Assembly (NCBI GenBank): GCA_010015675.1
Contig: ML977010.1
Coordinates: forward strand, 479,737-506,042
Source of the DNA: Byssothecium circinans
Lineage: Eukaryota; Ascomycota; Dothideomycetes; Pleosporales; Massarinaceae
DNA length: 26,306 nt
Reading direction: 5' to 3'
The position numbers and the translations under genes are program-made. Of this stretch, positions 1 to 9,972 are shown one piece after another; position 1 is the stretch's first letter, and each line of letters opens with the position of its first letter. A model generated the notes under the pieces. That model saw only the letters and a list, made by a program, of their open reading frames with translations. It ran no database searches and was not told the origin of the DNA.

Positions 1-879
1 AGCTCCCTAGGGGCCTAAGGACCTTCTCCCAGAGTGATGACAGGTATCACGTGTTTACGGGCCGTAGCTACGCCTACGGCCCGTAATCAGCTTTTTTTAA
101 GCCCTCCGTACGTAAGTAGCTCTAATTTGACCCGTAACGTACACCTCATGAGCTCATACGTAGCGTAGTACGGACTGTTGGACACGCTGCTCTCTTCTTC
201 CACCACCAGCAACTACTCCTTCACATTGAGTAGGCTTTGCGGAGTCTACGTCTACCACAGTTCTTTCTCTTCTTGTCTTCTCCTCCACTCTGACCCTTCT
301 CCCCTGCATCTTTCACACTTGTTGTCTTCCTTTCGGCAATACCACGAAGATATCTCTTCCAGCCTGGCGCGTCGCTGGATGCGCTTAGCTCCGCTGAGCT
401 CTAAGGCCTGCTACTAGTAATCTGTCCAGCCTAGCGGGTAGGTGCTAGGTAGGTATCTAAATGCATGCCCCCAAGGCGATTGCCTGAGTCATGATACGAT
501 ACTAACATTCCGTAGTCTATCGTCGCACCTAGCATGGTCCTAATCAATCCGTGGATTGCTGCTCAGAAGAATCCCAAAGCAATAGCGACACCACCGAGCA
601 CACCCCCAACGGAGTATACAGCACCGGCCACAGGCATGGATCATCCGCAGAATTTTAGTGACGGGGTGAAGGCCGAAAAGTTGGATATGGAAAATACCGA
701 GTCCTCGGCTCTGCCGCGTAAGAGGGCTGGTATAGTAGTTGCACTTTATTCCTTAACATAGATGACTGACTTGTATAGGGGGACCCCTTGCTTCGAATCG
801 TAAACGACCGAACGACGCTCTATCGGCCAGGGTAAAGGAGCATGACCCGAATTCCGAACTCCTCCCGAATCACCCCAAC
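1..879. other. Intergenic region, no supported gene
   Basis: Several short open frames occur here (for example 178-417 and 534-761 on the plus strand), but none shows a recognisable domain, family-like composition or good exon structure. The stretch holds a perfect 13-bp inverted repeat at 55-86, listed separately. The last 100 bases form the upstream region of the GTPase gene that starts at 880. A remnant of an unrecognised gene around 530-760 cannot be excluded. Confidence 0.5.
55..86. repeat. Perfect 13-bp inverted repeat with 6-nt loop
   Basis: The arm ttacgggccgtag (55-67) is followed by ctacgc (68-73) and the exact reverse complement ctacggcccgtaa (74-86). It is GC-rich and would form a stable hairpin in single-stranded DNA or RNA. 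It lies at the very edge of the window beside further TACG-rich sequence (about 105-175), so it may belong to a transposon end or to the terminator region of a gene outside the window. No function is assigned. Confidence 0.75.
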
Positions 880-3800
880 ATGCAACGACCGACCACCCTC
901 GCAGAGGACACAGCGTTCCGGCAGTACGAAAAGGTCAAGGCCTTCCTCGAAAAAACGCCATATAGAAAAAGGGACAAGATCGTTGATCGTATACTGGCTA
1001 TCTTCGAGGAGAGAAAGCGCCCAGACTTCAAATTAGCTAGGGTGCTCACCGTCGTGACTGGAGAATCAGGCAAAGGAAAATCATCCACGATGAATTCGTT
1101 GCTCGGGAAGCGATTCTGTTCCACCGTGAGTTTTTCCCTGCAGACTGATACACTGTGTATTCCCATTCATAATGACTAACAATGTACCAGGGCAAAAGCG
1201 TCCAGAGTGTGACGAACGTTATGCTGCGGTTCCGAAACATCCAAGGATCAAAGCATGTACTTCAGGCTGATGTTTTTATTCATGAAAAGGCTACCATCCG
1301 GCTCTCATTCGAGCAACGCCTTGCTCACTATCACCAGTTCACTGAAGCACTAGCAGAGGGCCGATTTGAAGAACAAGACGCAGCGGATGGCCAGAGCGAG
1401 ATGGAATTGCTTGCCCAGACCGCCGTCAAAATCTTCAGCGATCTTTTTGCATTCACTCTGGAATGTCAAGACATTGAAAAAACAGAAGAATTCCTGAACA
1501 ACCACAAAGACCATGATATCCTCGACACAGTTGAGAAATGGCTCGACAGAATCCTAGTATCCCTTCAGAAGCAAGGCCTCCGAGGCAACAAGCTCACCTT
1601 CAAGGCGGCCACAATGGAAGGATTGCTAAAGCTAATCCAACCATTCGCAGCTACTGTTGCGGAGCCATTTATCCAAGGCTGCAACTTGCATTGCTGCCCA
1701 TACCCCATTGTTGATCTGATCGATATTTGCTATAATAGCAATATGTTAAAGACAGGGAATGAGCTCGCAGACGTCCCCGGAATCGGAGACGTCAACCGAG
1801 CACACGTGGATCGCGCTCAGCTAGCCCTCCTACAGGCAGATAAGGTTATGGTGGTGGGTGATATGGATCGTAGCGGCTCGCATACTTCGATTATGAACCA
1901 GCTGCATTCGGCCTTCAAAAAGAAAGGTTCACGAGGTGTTTTTCTAGTTCTAACCAAATCAGAGGTAAGTGCGCCTGAAGAAAAGGGTTCCTGTTGACGA
2001 AAACTAACTGTGTAATAGGACATCGGGGCTGAAGACGACAAGATGACCAAATTCACACCAGAGGAGTCTCGGCAACTTGAAGACCTCGAGCGGCAGATAG
2101 AGGATATGGAAGCCACCATCGACGACCTTCGCGCACGAAAGACTCAAGCGTTCGCTGATAAGGCGTATGCAATGTACGGAACGCTGGAAGGTGAATGTGT
2201 CGGAATGGAGTAAGCAGCACTGTCTCAGGTCTGGACCAAGTTCTAACAGAAATCAGGACGACAAAATGCGAGCTGGAGTGCTAGTAAGACCAACATATTC
2301 CTTGTAACCTCATGCTAGTGTTCTGACATGAGTACAGGAAGTACGAAATGCGCGTCCGCGTGAGAAACCGAGCCACAACAGAATACTTACAGACCAAGTA
2401 CAAGAATACGACCAAGGACCCCCATCCGCTTGAAGTATTCTGTATAAGTAACACAGAGTACGAGAAGTACATGGACGGTTACCCACAGGATAAGCCACCG
2501 AAGCTGTCGCTCGAGGGAACCGGAGTACCAGCACTCCGGAAGTTTATCACGTTGTTCCCCGCTAATGGGAGGTTTGCGACTTTGAAACATCATGTCAACG
2601 ACACCTGGGACTCGCTGATCAGCACACTCGAAATGGCCGGCAGTGACGCGAAGGTTGAGCAGAAGGAGCAGCTTGATTATGATTTTAGCCGAGCGCAAGC
2701 GGTGTGTGCATATACGTGGTGTGTTTCAAGTTTCTAGTTGCTAATTCTGTTAGGATATGATCGCTTGCATTGAGGGTATATTTGCTCTGTTCAAAGTCGG
2801 AAAGATCGAGATCGTCAAAAAGCGAATGGGTAAGCAGGCCTTTCTCATCTACTGGTATGTTGCACTAACCAGCTTTACAGCCGATGCCGAAGAACAGTGC
2901 AAGGTAGACGCCACCGAAAAGCTCGAAGAGATTTCAGAACAGGTGTGTTACTTCTCCCATGGCCAACCGATCAGTCACTAATTGTCTCCAGCTCCATTTC
3001 AAGTCCCACGAAGCCGTCATGGCAAACTTCGGTAATTCGACACACTGCTCCGTCTGAAACATTCCTTCTGACAAAGACACAGGAACCCGCACGACGCTAA
3101 AGTCAGGAGAGCAAAACTGGAATCAAGACTTCCTCGAGATCGCCCTGAAGACGATTAATATCCAGCTGAACTACCTGCGCACAAAGCATGCCCCGAGCCT
3201 CCGAACCGATCTCTCGCAACGTGTGGGCCAGGTCGTTGATGAGCTTGTTCACCAACTTGATAGTACGCCTCTACGCCTCCCTTCCCCTGTATTTGAAACC
3301 CAAAACTCCACTAACACTTCCGTCATAGATAACCCAAAATACGATGCTGCTGGCGCAGACTCGCATTTCCGAAAAGACCTACGGAGGCGCAAGACGGCCT
3401 TTACCACCGCCTGCACAGCTGCTGGCACTGGCTTCTTGGACGATATCGGGTATGCACCCCCCTCCTGCTTCACTCCCATGAAAATGCCATCATACTGATA
3501 GTAAAACCACAGCGACATCCACGACATCGCAAAAACCGAGTCCGGCCCCGCAGCCACAAGTTATTTCGGCGAGCCGATGCGAGCCGTCTATCTCAAAGCC
3601 AACAAAGCGAAACGAGTCCCCGGCGCCTCCACGCTCAAAAAGGCGCGTACGCGCAGCATGGCCACGCAGCTCAGATCCAAAAACGGGCCCTTCCATCACC
3701 TGCAGACTAAGCTCCTCGAGGCCCTGAACACCGCCCTGGATAAGCAGCGCGACGAGCTGCTCGCCAAGGTCGCGAAGATTAATATCGATCCTATCTGTTC

Positions 3801-3933
3801 GACTAAGGGCGATGATTCGGAGGAGTATGGGGGGTTTCGGGAGGGGATTGATGGGCTTGTGCCGGAGCTGAAGAAGGTCTTTGAGGAGGAGGTGAGGGCG
3901 AATATCAGGCGGACCGAGGAGATGTGTAAGTGA
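880..3933 (+). CDS. Dynamin-superfamily large GTPase, nuclear GTPase SLIP-GC-like
   Basis: Probable GTP-binding protein of 831 aa in 11 exons: 880-1125, 1191-1964, 2019-2209, 2257-2277, 2338-2701, 2754-2829, 2881-2942, 2992-3031, 3083-3262, 3329-3449, 3513-3933. The lengths sum to an exact multiple of three. The P-loop GESGKGKSS is at residues 61-69, the G3 motif DVPG at 276-279, and a G4-like TKSE at 337-340, where dynamin-type GTPases usually have TKxD. A Glu/Lys-rich, coiled-coil-like helical segment follows from about residue 345, as in large GTPases with a stalk. The ATG at 880 fits because it puts about 60 residues before the P-loop, as in relatives. The 21-nt exon 4 is the weak point: its donor must be GTGCTA, because the better-looking GTAAGA six bases on creates a TAG at the junction. 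SLIP-GC-like proteins are common in fungi with unknown roles; family placement is from motifs and general resemblance. Confidence 0.82.
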
Positions 3934-4267
3934 GGACTGGACGGGGATTGGATGCGAGGGGTTTCTTCTAGGGACTCGGCGTTGGCGTTGGCGTTGGCAT
4001 TGGCATTGGCATCGACATCGGGAGCTGGAGCTTCCACGGTGATTTGAGCATCTTCTGCGTCCTTTTCCGTAGTCTGCGGGGCGGTACCACGGGTCCGATG
4101 GTGGTTAAATTCCCCCTACGAAAAGTCATGCTTACACTCAAGTGGCGGCCAGGATATCACAGCGTCCGAAGTGAGGTTTTGTCCAAAAGCATACATTCAA
4201 TATCAAGTCTATATGCAACAATCTACTCTATCAATCAAGAACCGAAGTCTAAGACCGCACCCATCAA
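3934..4267. other. Convergent 3' intergenic region with hexamer repeat
   Basis: This spacer lies between the stop of the GTPase gene and the stop of the convergent NRPS-like gene, so it should hold both 3' UTRs. At 3978-4013 there is a short degenerate hexamer array (ttggcg changing to ttggca, about six units). I see no gene in it. The reverse strand reads as an (Asn-Ala)n-like run, which is a translation of the hexamer array and not evidence of a protein. Confidence 0.7.
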
Positions 4268-7200
4268 TCAAGCGCCCCAATGCCTCCTCAACCTCCCCAC
4301 AACCCTACCAACATACGCCCGATCAGTAACATCCGGCAACCTCTCAATCGTCGCACTCATCCTCGCAGTCTCGCCAGTCTCGTACTCCAAAACCCCCGTC
4401 TTCTTCCCCCTCGCCCCATATCCGTACTTACTCTCAAACCACTCCAGCAATTTAATCGGCGGATTCTTCTCGGGGTCTTTCTCCGAGCTGCGTAACCTCT
4501 CCATCCACTCCTCCGTCCGCAGCGCTTCAAACTCCAACCCCGCGTCTCGCAGCGCAGGAAGCATGTCCCTCGTCCAGTGAAAGCGCGTGGGGTTCAGGAC
4601 GTGGAACACACGCTCCGCCTCCGACGACGCGGCCGTAGCATCCGTAGCCAGGTCAAGAATGATACGCGCCGCGTAATCGACTGGTAACCACGACATCTCC
4701 TCGTCCAGCATCGGAAGCGCGCCCAGCGTCAGCGCCGTCTGTATCATCAGCGGGATACCCTCGGTGGTATTCCACTCTCCGACTTTCGTGTCGCCGACGA
4801 GCTGTCCGATGCGGAGGACTCGGGCGTCTGCACCGGCGTTCTTCGCGGCGTTGAGCACGATGTGCTCGGCTACGTATTTCGACTGCGCGTACCCCGTCCC
4901 CTGCACAAACCGTGCTTCGGCGACGGGAGCTTCCGCCACCGTGCCGGGTCGCGGCGTCGCTGCCGCTGAGGACACGGACGAGCAGAAGAGAAAGCGTGCC
5001 GGGCGTGCGGGGGCCCCGTGGTACACGCTCTGGCATAGATTGATGAGGGATTGTACAGTGCGGATGTGCTGGTCCTCGAAGCTCCGAACTGAGATGTTGA
5101 AGTTCACGGCCCACGCGCTGTGGATTACGAGGGTGAGCTTGGACTTTAGGACTTGGAGGTGGTGCTCGCCGAGGCCGAAGTCCGGTTTGCTTAGGTCGGC
5201 GGCGAAGGGGAAGACTTTCCAGCGCTGGGTTGGGGTTAGGGCGATGCCGCGGGAGGAGAGGCTCGAGAGCGTGCGGGAGAGTGCGGAGTCGTCGGATGAG
5301 GCGCGGACTAGGCACCATATCTCTGTGACGGAGGGGTCTTGTACGAGGTGGGAGAGGATGTGGGCGCCTAGGCCGCCGGTTACGCCGGTGAGGAGGACGA
5401 GGCGGGGGAACGGTTGTGGGGGACCCCAGGGCTTGAAGACGGAGTATTTTGCTATTAGGTCGTGCATTGTTTTGGCCGTGTCTGTTGTAGCGTCGTCGTC
5501 GCTGGTACCGGTCCGCAGGCTGTAGAGGTGGCGGGCGAGTGCGGCGATGTTGCCCGTTTCGTAGAGAATGTTTTGGCCTAGTTTGTCTTGGTGGCCGGAG
5601 AGGTCGATTTCCTTTTTGATGAGGGACCACATTTTCATGCATTGGAGGCTGTCGACGTCGAAGGCGAAGAAGTCGGTTGTGGTGGATGGGAGGGCAATGT
5701 CCAGGTGTTCGCGGAAGCGACGGAGGAGGTAGGGTTCTAGTTCTTCGACTGAGAGGGCGACTTTTTCTGTGGGGTCGGCGCTGGTGTCGTTTTCGAAGGC
5801 GGCGTATGCGGCTTCGATTTGGGGCTGGTATTGCGTGTAGACTTGGGCGCGGATGAAGGTTCCTTTGTCGGTGGCTGCGTAGGTTGCGTCGGCGGGGAGG
5901 ATAACGACGAGGTCTTGGGGAATACGGGAGAAGCTTTCTGCACGGGAGTTTGCGTCTTCGATGGCGGGCCAGATTTGTTGCTTGTATTCGTCGTCCGGGA
6001 TGGAGGAGGCGGTGTCCGCTTTGATGATGAGGACGCCTGGGATGGTCTTGCCGTCGCCAAAGACGATGGCTTCTTTCACGAGGCTTTCTTGTCTGATGCG
6101 GCCTTCGATGGGGATTGGGAGGACTTTCTCGCCGTTGACGAGGGTGAGTCTGTCGTCGAGTCGTGAGACGTACTTCCACCAATCTTCAGTGGGATGGCGC
6201 ATGAAGAGGTCGCGCGTGCGGAAAGAATTTGGTGGATCGTCTGAGTTGATGGTGCTTTTCGACCGCAGGCCGTCTAGAGCTACGCATTCGAAAATACCCG
6301 GGGCGATCTCATCCATGAGTACCCACTGCTTCACCTCTGGTAGAATGCGGAGGTAGTCCCAGCCTTTATCACCCGCAGGTCTGACTGAAGTCATTAATCT
6401 GCTCGTCTCAGTGGCTCCGTAATTGGCAACGAGGTTCACACCGCCATCAACAAGCTTATGCCCGAGATCATCTGGACACGCACTCCCTCCGTACATGACT
6501 AGATTGATCGCAGCGAGGCATTTGATGCCTTCCTCCGACTCGGCAAACAGCTTCAACACGTAGGGTACGCAGAAAAGCACTTCGGGCTTGATATACGCAG
6601 CCGCGGTGGTTAGATTGTGCTTTGTTAGTGGGAAAGCGTAGTTGACGTAGTACATTGGCTTTCCGGAATAGATGGACCTAAAAGTCTCGTAGAAACCGAA
6701 GCTATGGAAGAGTGGCTGCGTCATCATGGCTCTGCGGTCTAGGTGCGTTGAGAAGGCGGCGATGCAGCTTCGATGGGTGAGATATATGGGTTTCGGTAGA
6801 CCGGTGGAACCTGAGGAGTGGATGATGACGGCGTGCTTTGGGTTCTCGAACTCGGGATCGTGTTGGCGGGTAAAGACAGGCGCATCGATGCCGAAGTAGT
6901 CTTCGCGCTGCAGCATTTCGTAGAGGGTGACATTGCGTTGAGCGTGCACTTCTGCGAGAACGGCGTGATAGTGGTTGGTGGTGAGAATAGTATCACAGTC
7001 GGCTAGTTCGAGAAGGCGTATAATGGCCGGGCTGGCGAGCCGTGTGGAGAGCAGCAGCGTGGCGTATCCGAGTCGACTTATGGCGAGGAGGGTGATGACA
7101 AAGTGAAGACTGGAGTGTGCTAGGATGCCAATCGTCGGCGCTTGTTTGAGGGTCGAGTCGGCGGGTTTCAAGCCTCTTTGCAGTAATGTTTGAACGGCTG

Positions 7201-7354
7201 CATCGACATACTTGTCCACGGCAATAGCTGAGTGTTCTTCATAGTCGATCAGGCCTTCCTTAGGGTAACCGAGCAGTGTTGCGTTTTGCAGTTCGGCTGC
7301 GCGTCGCTTGATGAGCTCATCGATGGTGTAGATTTCGCCATCGGAGGAGGCCAT
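4268..7354 (-). CDS. NRPS-like adenylate-forming reductase (A-T-R)
   Basis: Intronless gene for 1028 aa. Enzymes of this class activate a carboxylic acid as an adenylate, load it on a phosphopantetheine arm, and reduce the thioester with NADPH to an aldehyde or alcohol. Adenylation domain, about residues 10-520: A3 HSSGSTGLPKP (179-189), A5 NYGATETS (311-318), A7 FRTRD (378-382), A10-type DKGTFIR (496-502) with Lys497. Carrier domain, about 535-612: FDVDSL with Ser569 as the phosphopantetheine site. Reductase domain, about 650-1028, short-chain dehydrogenase fold: TGVTGGLG (656-663) and YxxxK at Tyr822/Lys826. No condensation domain is present. I start at the ATG at 7354 because the reading begins MASSDGEIYT and leads straight into the domain; the frame is open for 79 codons upstream (ATG at 7591), but those residues have no family-like content. 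The substrate cannot be read from the sequence. The divergent MFS gene suggests a small metabolite locus. Confidence 0.93.
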   Translation of the reverse strand: MASSDGEIYTIDELIKRRAAELQNATLLGYPKEGLIDYEEHSAIAVDKYVDAAVQTLLQRGLKPADSTLKQAPTIGILAHSSLHFVITLLAISRLGYATLLLSTRLASPAIIRLLELADCDTILTTNHYHAVLAEVHAQRNVTLYEMLQREDYFGIDAPVFTRQHDPEFENPKHAVIIHSSGSTGLPKPIYLTHRSCIAAFSTHLDRRAMMTQPLFHSFGFYETFRSIYSGKPMYYVNYAFPLTKHNLTTAAAYIKPEVLFCVPYVLKLFAESEEGIKCLAAINLVMYGGSACPDDLGHKLVDGGVNLVANYGATETSRLMTSVRPAGDKGWDYLRILPEVKQWVLMDEIAPGIFECVALDGLRSKSTINSDDPPNSFRTRDLFMRHPTEDWWKYVSRLDDRLTLVNGEKVLPIPIEGRIRQESLVKEAIVFGDGKTIPGVLIIKADTASSIPDDEYKQQIWPAIEDANSRAESFSRIPQDLVVILPADATYAATDKGTFIRAQVYTQYQPQIEAAYAAFENDTSADPTEKVALSVEELEPYLLRRFREHLDIALPSTTTDFFAFDVDSLQCMKMWSLIKKEIDLSGHQDKLGQNILYETGNIAALARHLYSLRTGTSDDDATTDTAKTMHDLIAKYSVFKPWGPPQPFPRLVLLTGVTGGLGAHILSHLVQDPSVTEIWCLVRASSDDSALSRTLSSLSSRGIALTPTQRWKVFPFAADLSKPDFGLGEHHLQVLKSKLTLVIHSAWAVNFNISVRSFEDQHIRTVQSLINLCQSVYHGAPARPARFLFCSSVSSAAATPRPGTVAEAPVAEARFVQGTGYAQSKYVAEHIVLNAAKNAGADARVLRIGQLVGDTKVGEWNTTEGIPLMIQTALTLGALPMLDEEMSWLPVDYAARIILDLATDATAASSEAERVFHVLNPTRFHWTRDMLPALRDAGLEFEALRTEEWMERLRSSEKDPEKNPPIKLLEWFESKYGYGARGKKTGVLEYETGETARMSATIERLPDVTDRAYVGRVVGRLRRHWGA

Positions 7355-7840
7355 GGTGAAGGCGGGCCGTCTGTACTCAGGAAAACAGAACCAGAGCAAT
7401 ACAGCAGAAGTTCTATATGTACTACTGTATCTGTGACGACGTTGTGGCTTGCCGGCCGTTTGCATTTTTCCGGCCGGATTTCCCAGGTGCCTGGTCGCAT
7501 CCGACGCACGTGCCTTCGGGGCGGTGGAGACCGAGGGTGATCGCGTGGACATCCCGGCGATAAGCCAGTAGGCTAGTACCTCCACGTTCACGGCTTACCT
7601 GCATTCGCCTGCATTCGGCCCTTCCTTTTCCAGCTGCACCCCGCACGCCAACCCCGTACTTACCCCGGATGTGCACTTCCTCAGACTGAAATCTTCCACA
7701 AGTCATATTTGACAATGATAAGGTATAGTCCGAATAGATAAGTATATAATGTGGGGGTACAGCCAGCATGAAAGGGTATTGAAGGTTGGCACTTCATCTC
7801 CCCTCATTCCAGCTCCAGCCCCCCGCCATCGTTATCCATC
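7355..7840. promoter_or_regulatory. Shared divergent promoter region of the A-T-R and MFS genes
   Basis: This 486-bp region separates two divergent start codons. A TATA-like TATATAA is at 7743-7749, about 95 bp before the transporter ATG, with pyrimidine-rich leader sequence after it. Around 7450-7480 there are two CCGGCC-containing palindromic stretches (gccggccg and ccggccgg), which resemble half-site pairs bound by Zn2Cys6 activators. That is inference from the motif alone. A shared upstream region fits co-regulation of enzyme and transporter. Confidence 0.5.
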
Positions 7841-9405
7841 ATGGCTTCGACCACGCCAATTGAGCAATCCAAGCAGAAGGACTCTGTCGAACGCGTTGAT
7901 GTTGTTGAAAATGTCGACAAACCGGAGCATATCCCACTTGACAAGTTCGGTGCGGCTCTCGAGAAAGATGCCGTGGAGAAAGCGCTGGTGAGGAAGCTGG
8001 ATTGCTACATATTGCCTATTCTCTGGCTCATGTACTTCCTGAACTTCCTAGATCGCAATGCTATCGTCAACGGAAAGATCAACGGTCTGCACAAGGACCT
8101 CAAGCTCAAAGGCACCCAGTACAACACTTGCGTGAGCATCTTCTTCGTCGGGTAAACTTCCCCCCTGCTGAGGGCTGCATGCACTAGTGGCTGACGTGCA
8201 TTCAGATATCTCACTGGCCAGATCCCAAGCAACATGCTGCTTACGCGCATCAGGCCGTCGCACTACATGGCGGGCTGGATGTTGGCTTGGGCCGTTGTGT
8301 CGACGGTCATGATGGTCGTCAAGGACTATCATGGCATGCTCGCCTGCAGATTGGTCCTTGGTATCACAGAGGCTCCTTTCTATCCCGGTGGTCTGTACAT
8401 GATCAGCTTGTTCTACACACGTAAGGAGGCAGCGACACGCATGTCCATCTTCTACACTGGCAATTTGCTCGCCAGTTCGTTCTCGGGGTTGATTGCGGCT
8501 GGTGTATTTGCGGGTCTTGATGGAAAGCATGGCCTTGAGGGGTGGAGGTGGCTGTTTCTCATCCAGGGAGTCGTCACAGGTTTGTCCATTCCCCCCCATT
8601 CCAGAGGTATCGATGGAAAATCTGACATTGCGTAGTCGGTGTTGCTGTCGTCGCATATTTTATCCTGCCCGACGCGCCACTTCAAACTCGATGGCTGACT
8701 CAGGCCGAGCGAGAGCTAGCCCATGCGAGGATCGCCCGGGACACAACCCAGCGCAAGGGCAAAGTCAATGTGTGGAAGGGCCTGCGCGAATCCTGCACAG
8801 ATTACCGCACCTGGATCCTTGCACTTATGCAGAACCTGCATCTGTCAGCCAACGGTTTCAAGAACTTTCTCCCTACTGTAGTTCAGACTTTGGGCTTCAA
8901 CACCACCGTCACCCTCGTGCTTACATGCCCTCCATACCTCCTCTCCGCCTTCGTTTCTGTCGCAGTATCGTGGTCATCCGGCCGCTTCAACGAACGAACA
9001 TGGCACATCACCCTCTCAAAAACCGTCGCGATCGTAGGCTTCATCCTCGGTACCGCTACACTGAACATCGGAGCACGCTACTTCGCCATGGTGCTCTTCG
9101 TCGGCGCAACATACGGCGTCAACAACATCGTCTTGGCCTGGACGGGCGCGGTTCTCGGCCAGACTGATGAGAAGAAAGCCGTCAGTCTTGCCATTGTGAA
9201 TACGCTAGGCAATTTGTCGTTTGTGTACACGCCGTACTTGTGGCCAGATACCGATGCGCCGCGGTTCGGGAAGGCGATGTATGCCAGTGTTGGCTTCTCG
9301 GCTGGGGTTGTGCTCTGTGCGTGGGTGCTGAGGCTGGTCTTGCAGAGGGATAATAAGAAGATCAGGGCCACGGACAATGAGGCCATCAACTTCTACGTGT
9401 ATTGA
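7841..9405 (+). CDS. MFS transporter, Dal5-type anion:cation symporter family
   Basis: Plasma-membrane permease of 484 aa from three exons: 7841-8151, 8206-8579, 8636-9405. The introns are 54 and 56 nt, both GT-AG and both restoring frame. The order of features fits the Dal5/allantoate permease-type ACS family: a hydrophilic N-tail of about 60 residues, first membrane segment LPILWLMYFLNFLDRNAIVN with the conserved D-R-N turn, then YLTGQIPSNMLLTRIRPS, a motif around LGITEAPFYPGGLYMISLFY, W-R-W-L-F before the sixth segment, and a central cytoplasmic loop at LPDAPL/LTQAERELAHARI. About 12 membrane segments can be traced and the length is usual for the family. Members carry small organic anions such as allantoate, nicotinate, pantothenate or biotin, and the substrate here is unknown. 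It is divergently arranged with the A-T-R gene, so import of a precursor or export of a product is possible but unproven. Confidence 0.92.
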
Positions 9406-9972
9406 GAGGAGAGAGGATAGATAGAATACAAAGGGTTGGTCGTCGGGCTGTCATCGCCGACGATGGTTGGGTGGATATTCCCACTTCGGGTCCGCTGTCC
9501 ATGGTTCCCAGCTTCAGAAATCAAGATATCAGAAATCAAGATATCAGACTGTGGTGTAGCAGAGACTCGGTGTGATGGCTGGTGTGAAGTTCGCGTTCCA
9601 GACAGCGCCTAGACGCTAGCGTTGCAGGTGGAAGCGTCACCCCGCCGAGCAGGGATCATGGGCCAATGGCTTCGCAGGCTGACGGTTGGTACGCGTGTTT
9701 GGCAGCCGTCAGTGGTGCCAACTTCTCTCTTCAGTGGGGCCACAAAGTGACGTAGGAGGGGCTTCTCGATCGTCATACAACAAACAACGCGTCTGCTGAA
9801 TTCACTTGACAATCGCTTTTTCTAGGCACCAATCGAGCCCGCTCTACCCCACCCTTCCCCTATAACAGCTCAACATCTTAGTCCTCATCTCTTTTCTCAC
9901 CACTTGCCCTACAATTGCCGAGGCTTTTCATCGTCTAACCTCCTCCATTGACTGAACAACAAGCACACTATC
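9406..9972. promoter_or_regulatory. Intergenic region upstream of the SMP-C2 gene
   Basis: No gene is evident. It contains two exact tandem copies of the 15-mer tcagaaatcaagata (9514-9543). A TATA-like tataaca at 9861-9867 lies about 110 bp before the ATG at 9973, and is followed by a CT-rich leader (about 9870-9960) typical of expressed fungal genes. The remainder should hold the transporter 3' UTR. Confidence 0.5.

Noticed and set aside
178..417. 79-codon plus frame rich in Ser/Leu
   Set aside because: Composition reflects CT-rich DNA; no promoter, domain or splice evidence.
3696..4037. Minus-strand frame with an Asn-Ala repeat
   Set aside because: The repeat is a translation of the hexamer array in the 3' region, and the rest is antisense to the GTPase last exon.
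4764..5525. 253-codon plus-strand open frame
   Set aside because: Antisense to the reductase domain, with low-complexity composition and no family features.
4653..6182. 509-codon minus-strand open frame within the A-T-R gene
   Set aside because: Arg/Pro/His-rich translation without domains; it is a shifted frame of the GC-rich reductase gene, whose own frame carries every expected motif.
8048..8656. 202-codon minus-strand open frame across the MFS gene
   Set aside because: Antisense to membrane segments and crossing both introns of a well-supported gene.
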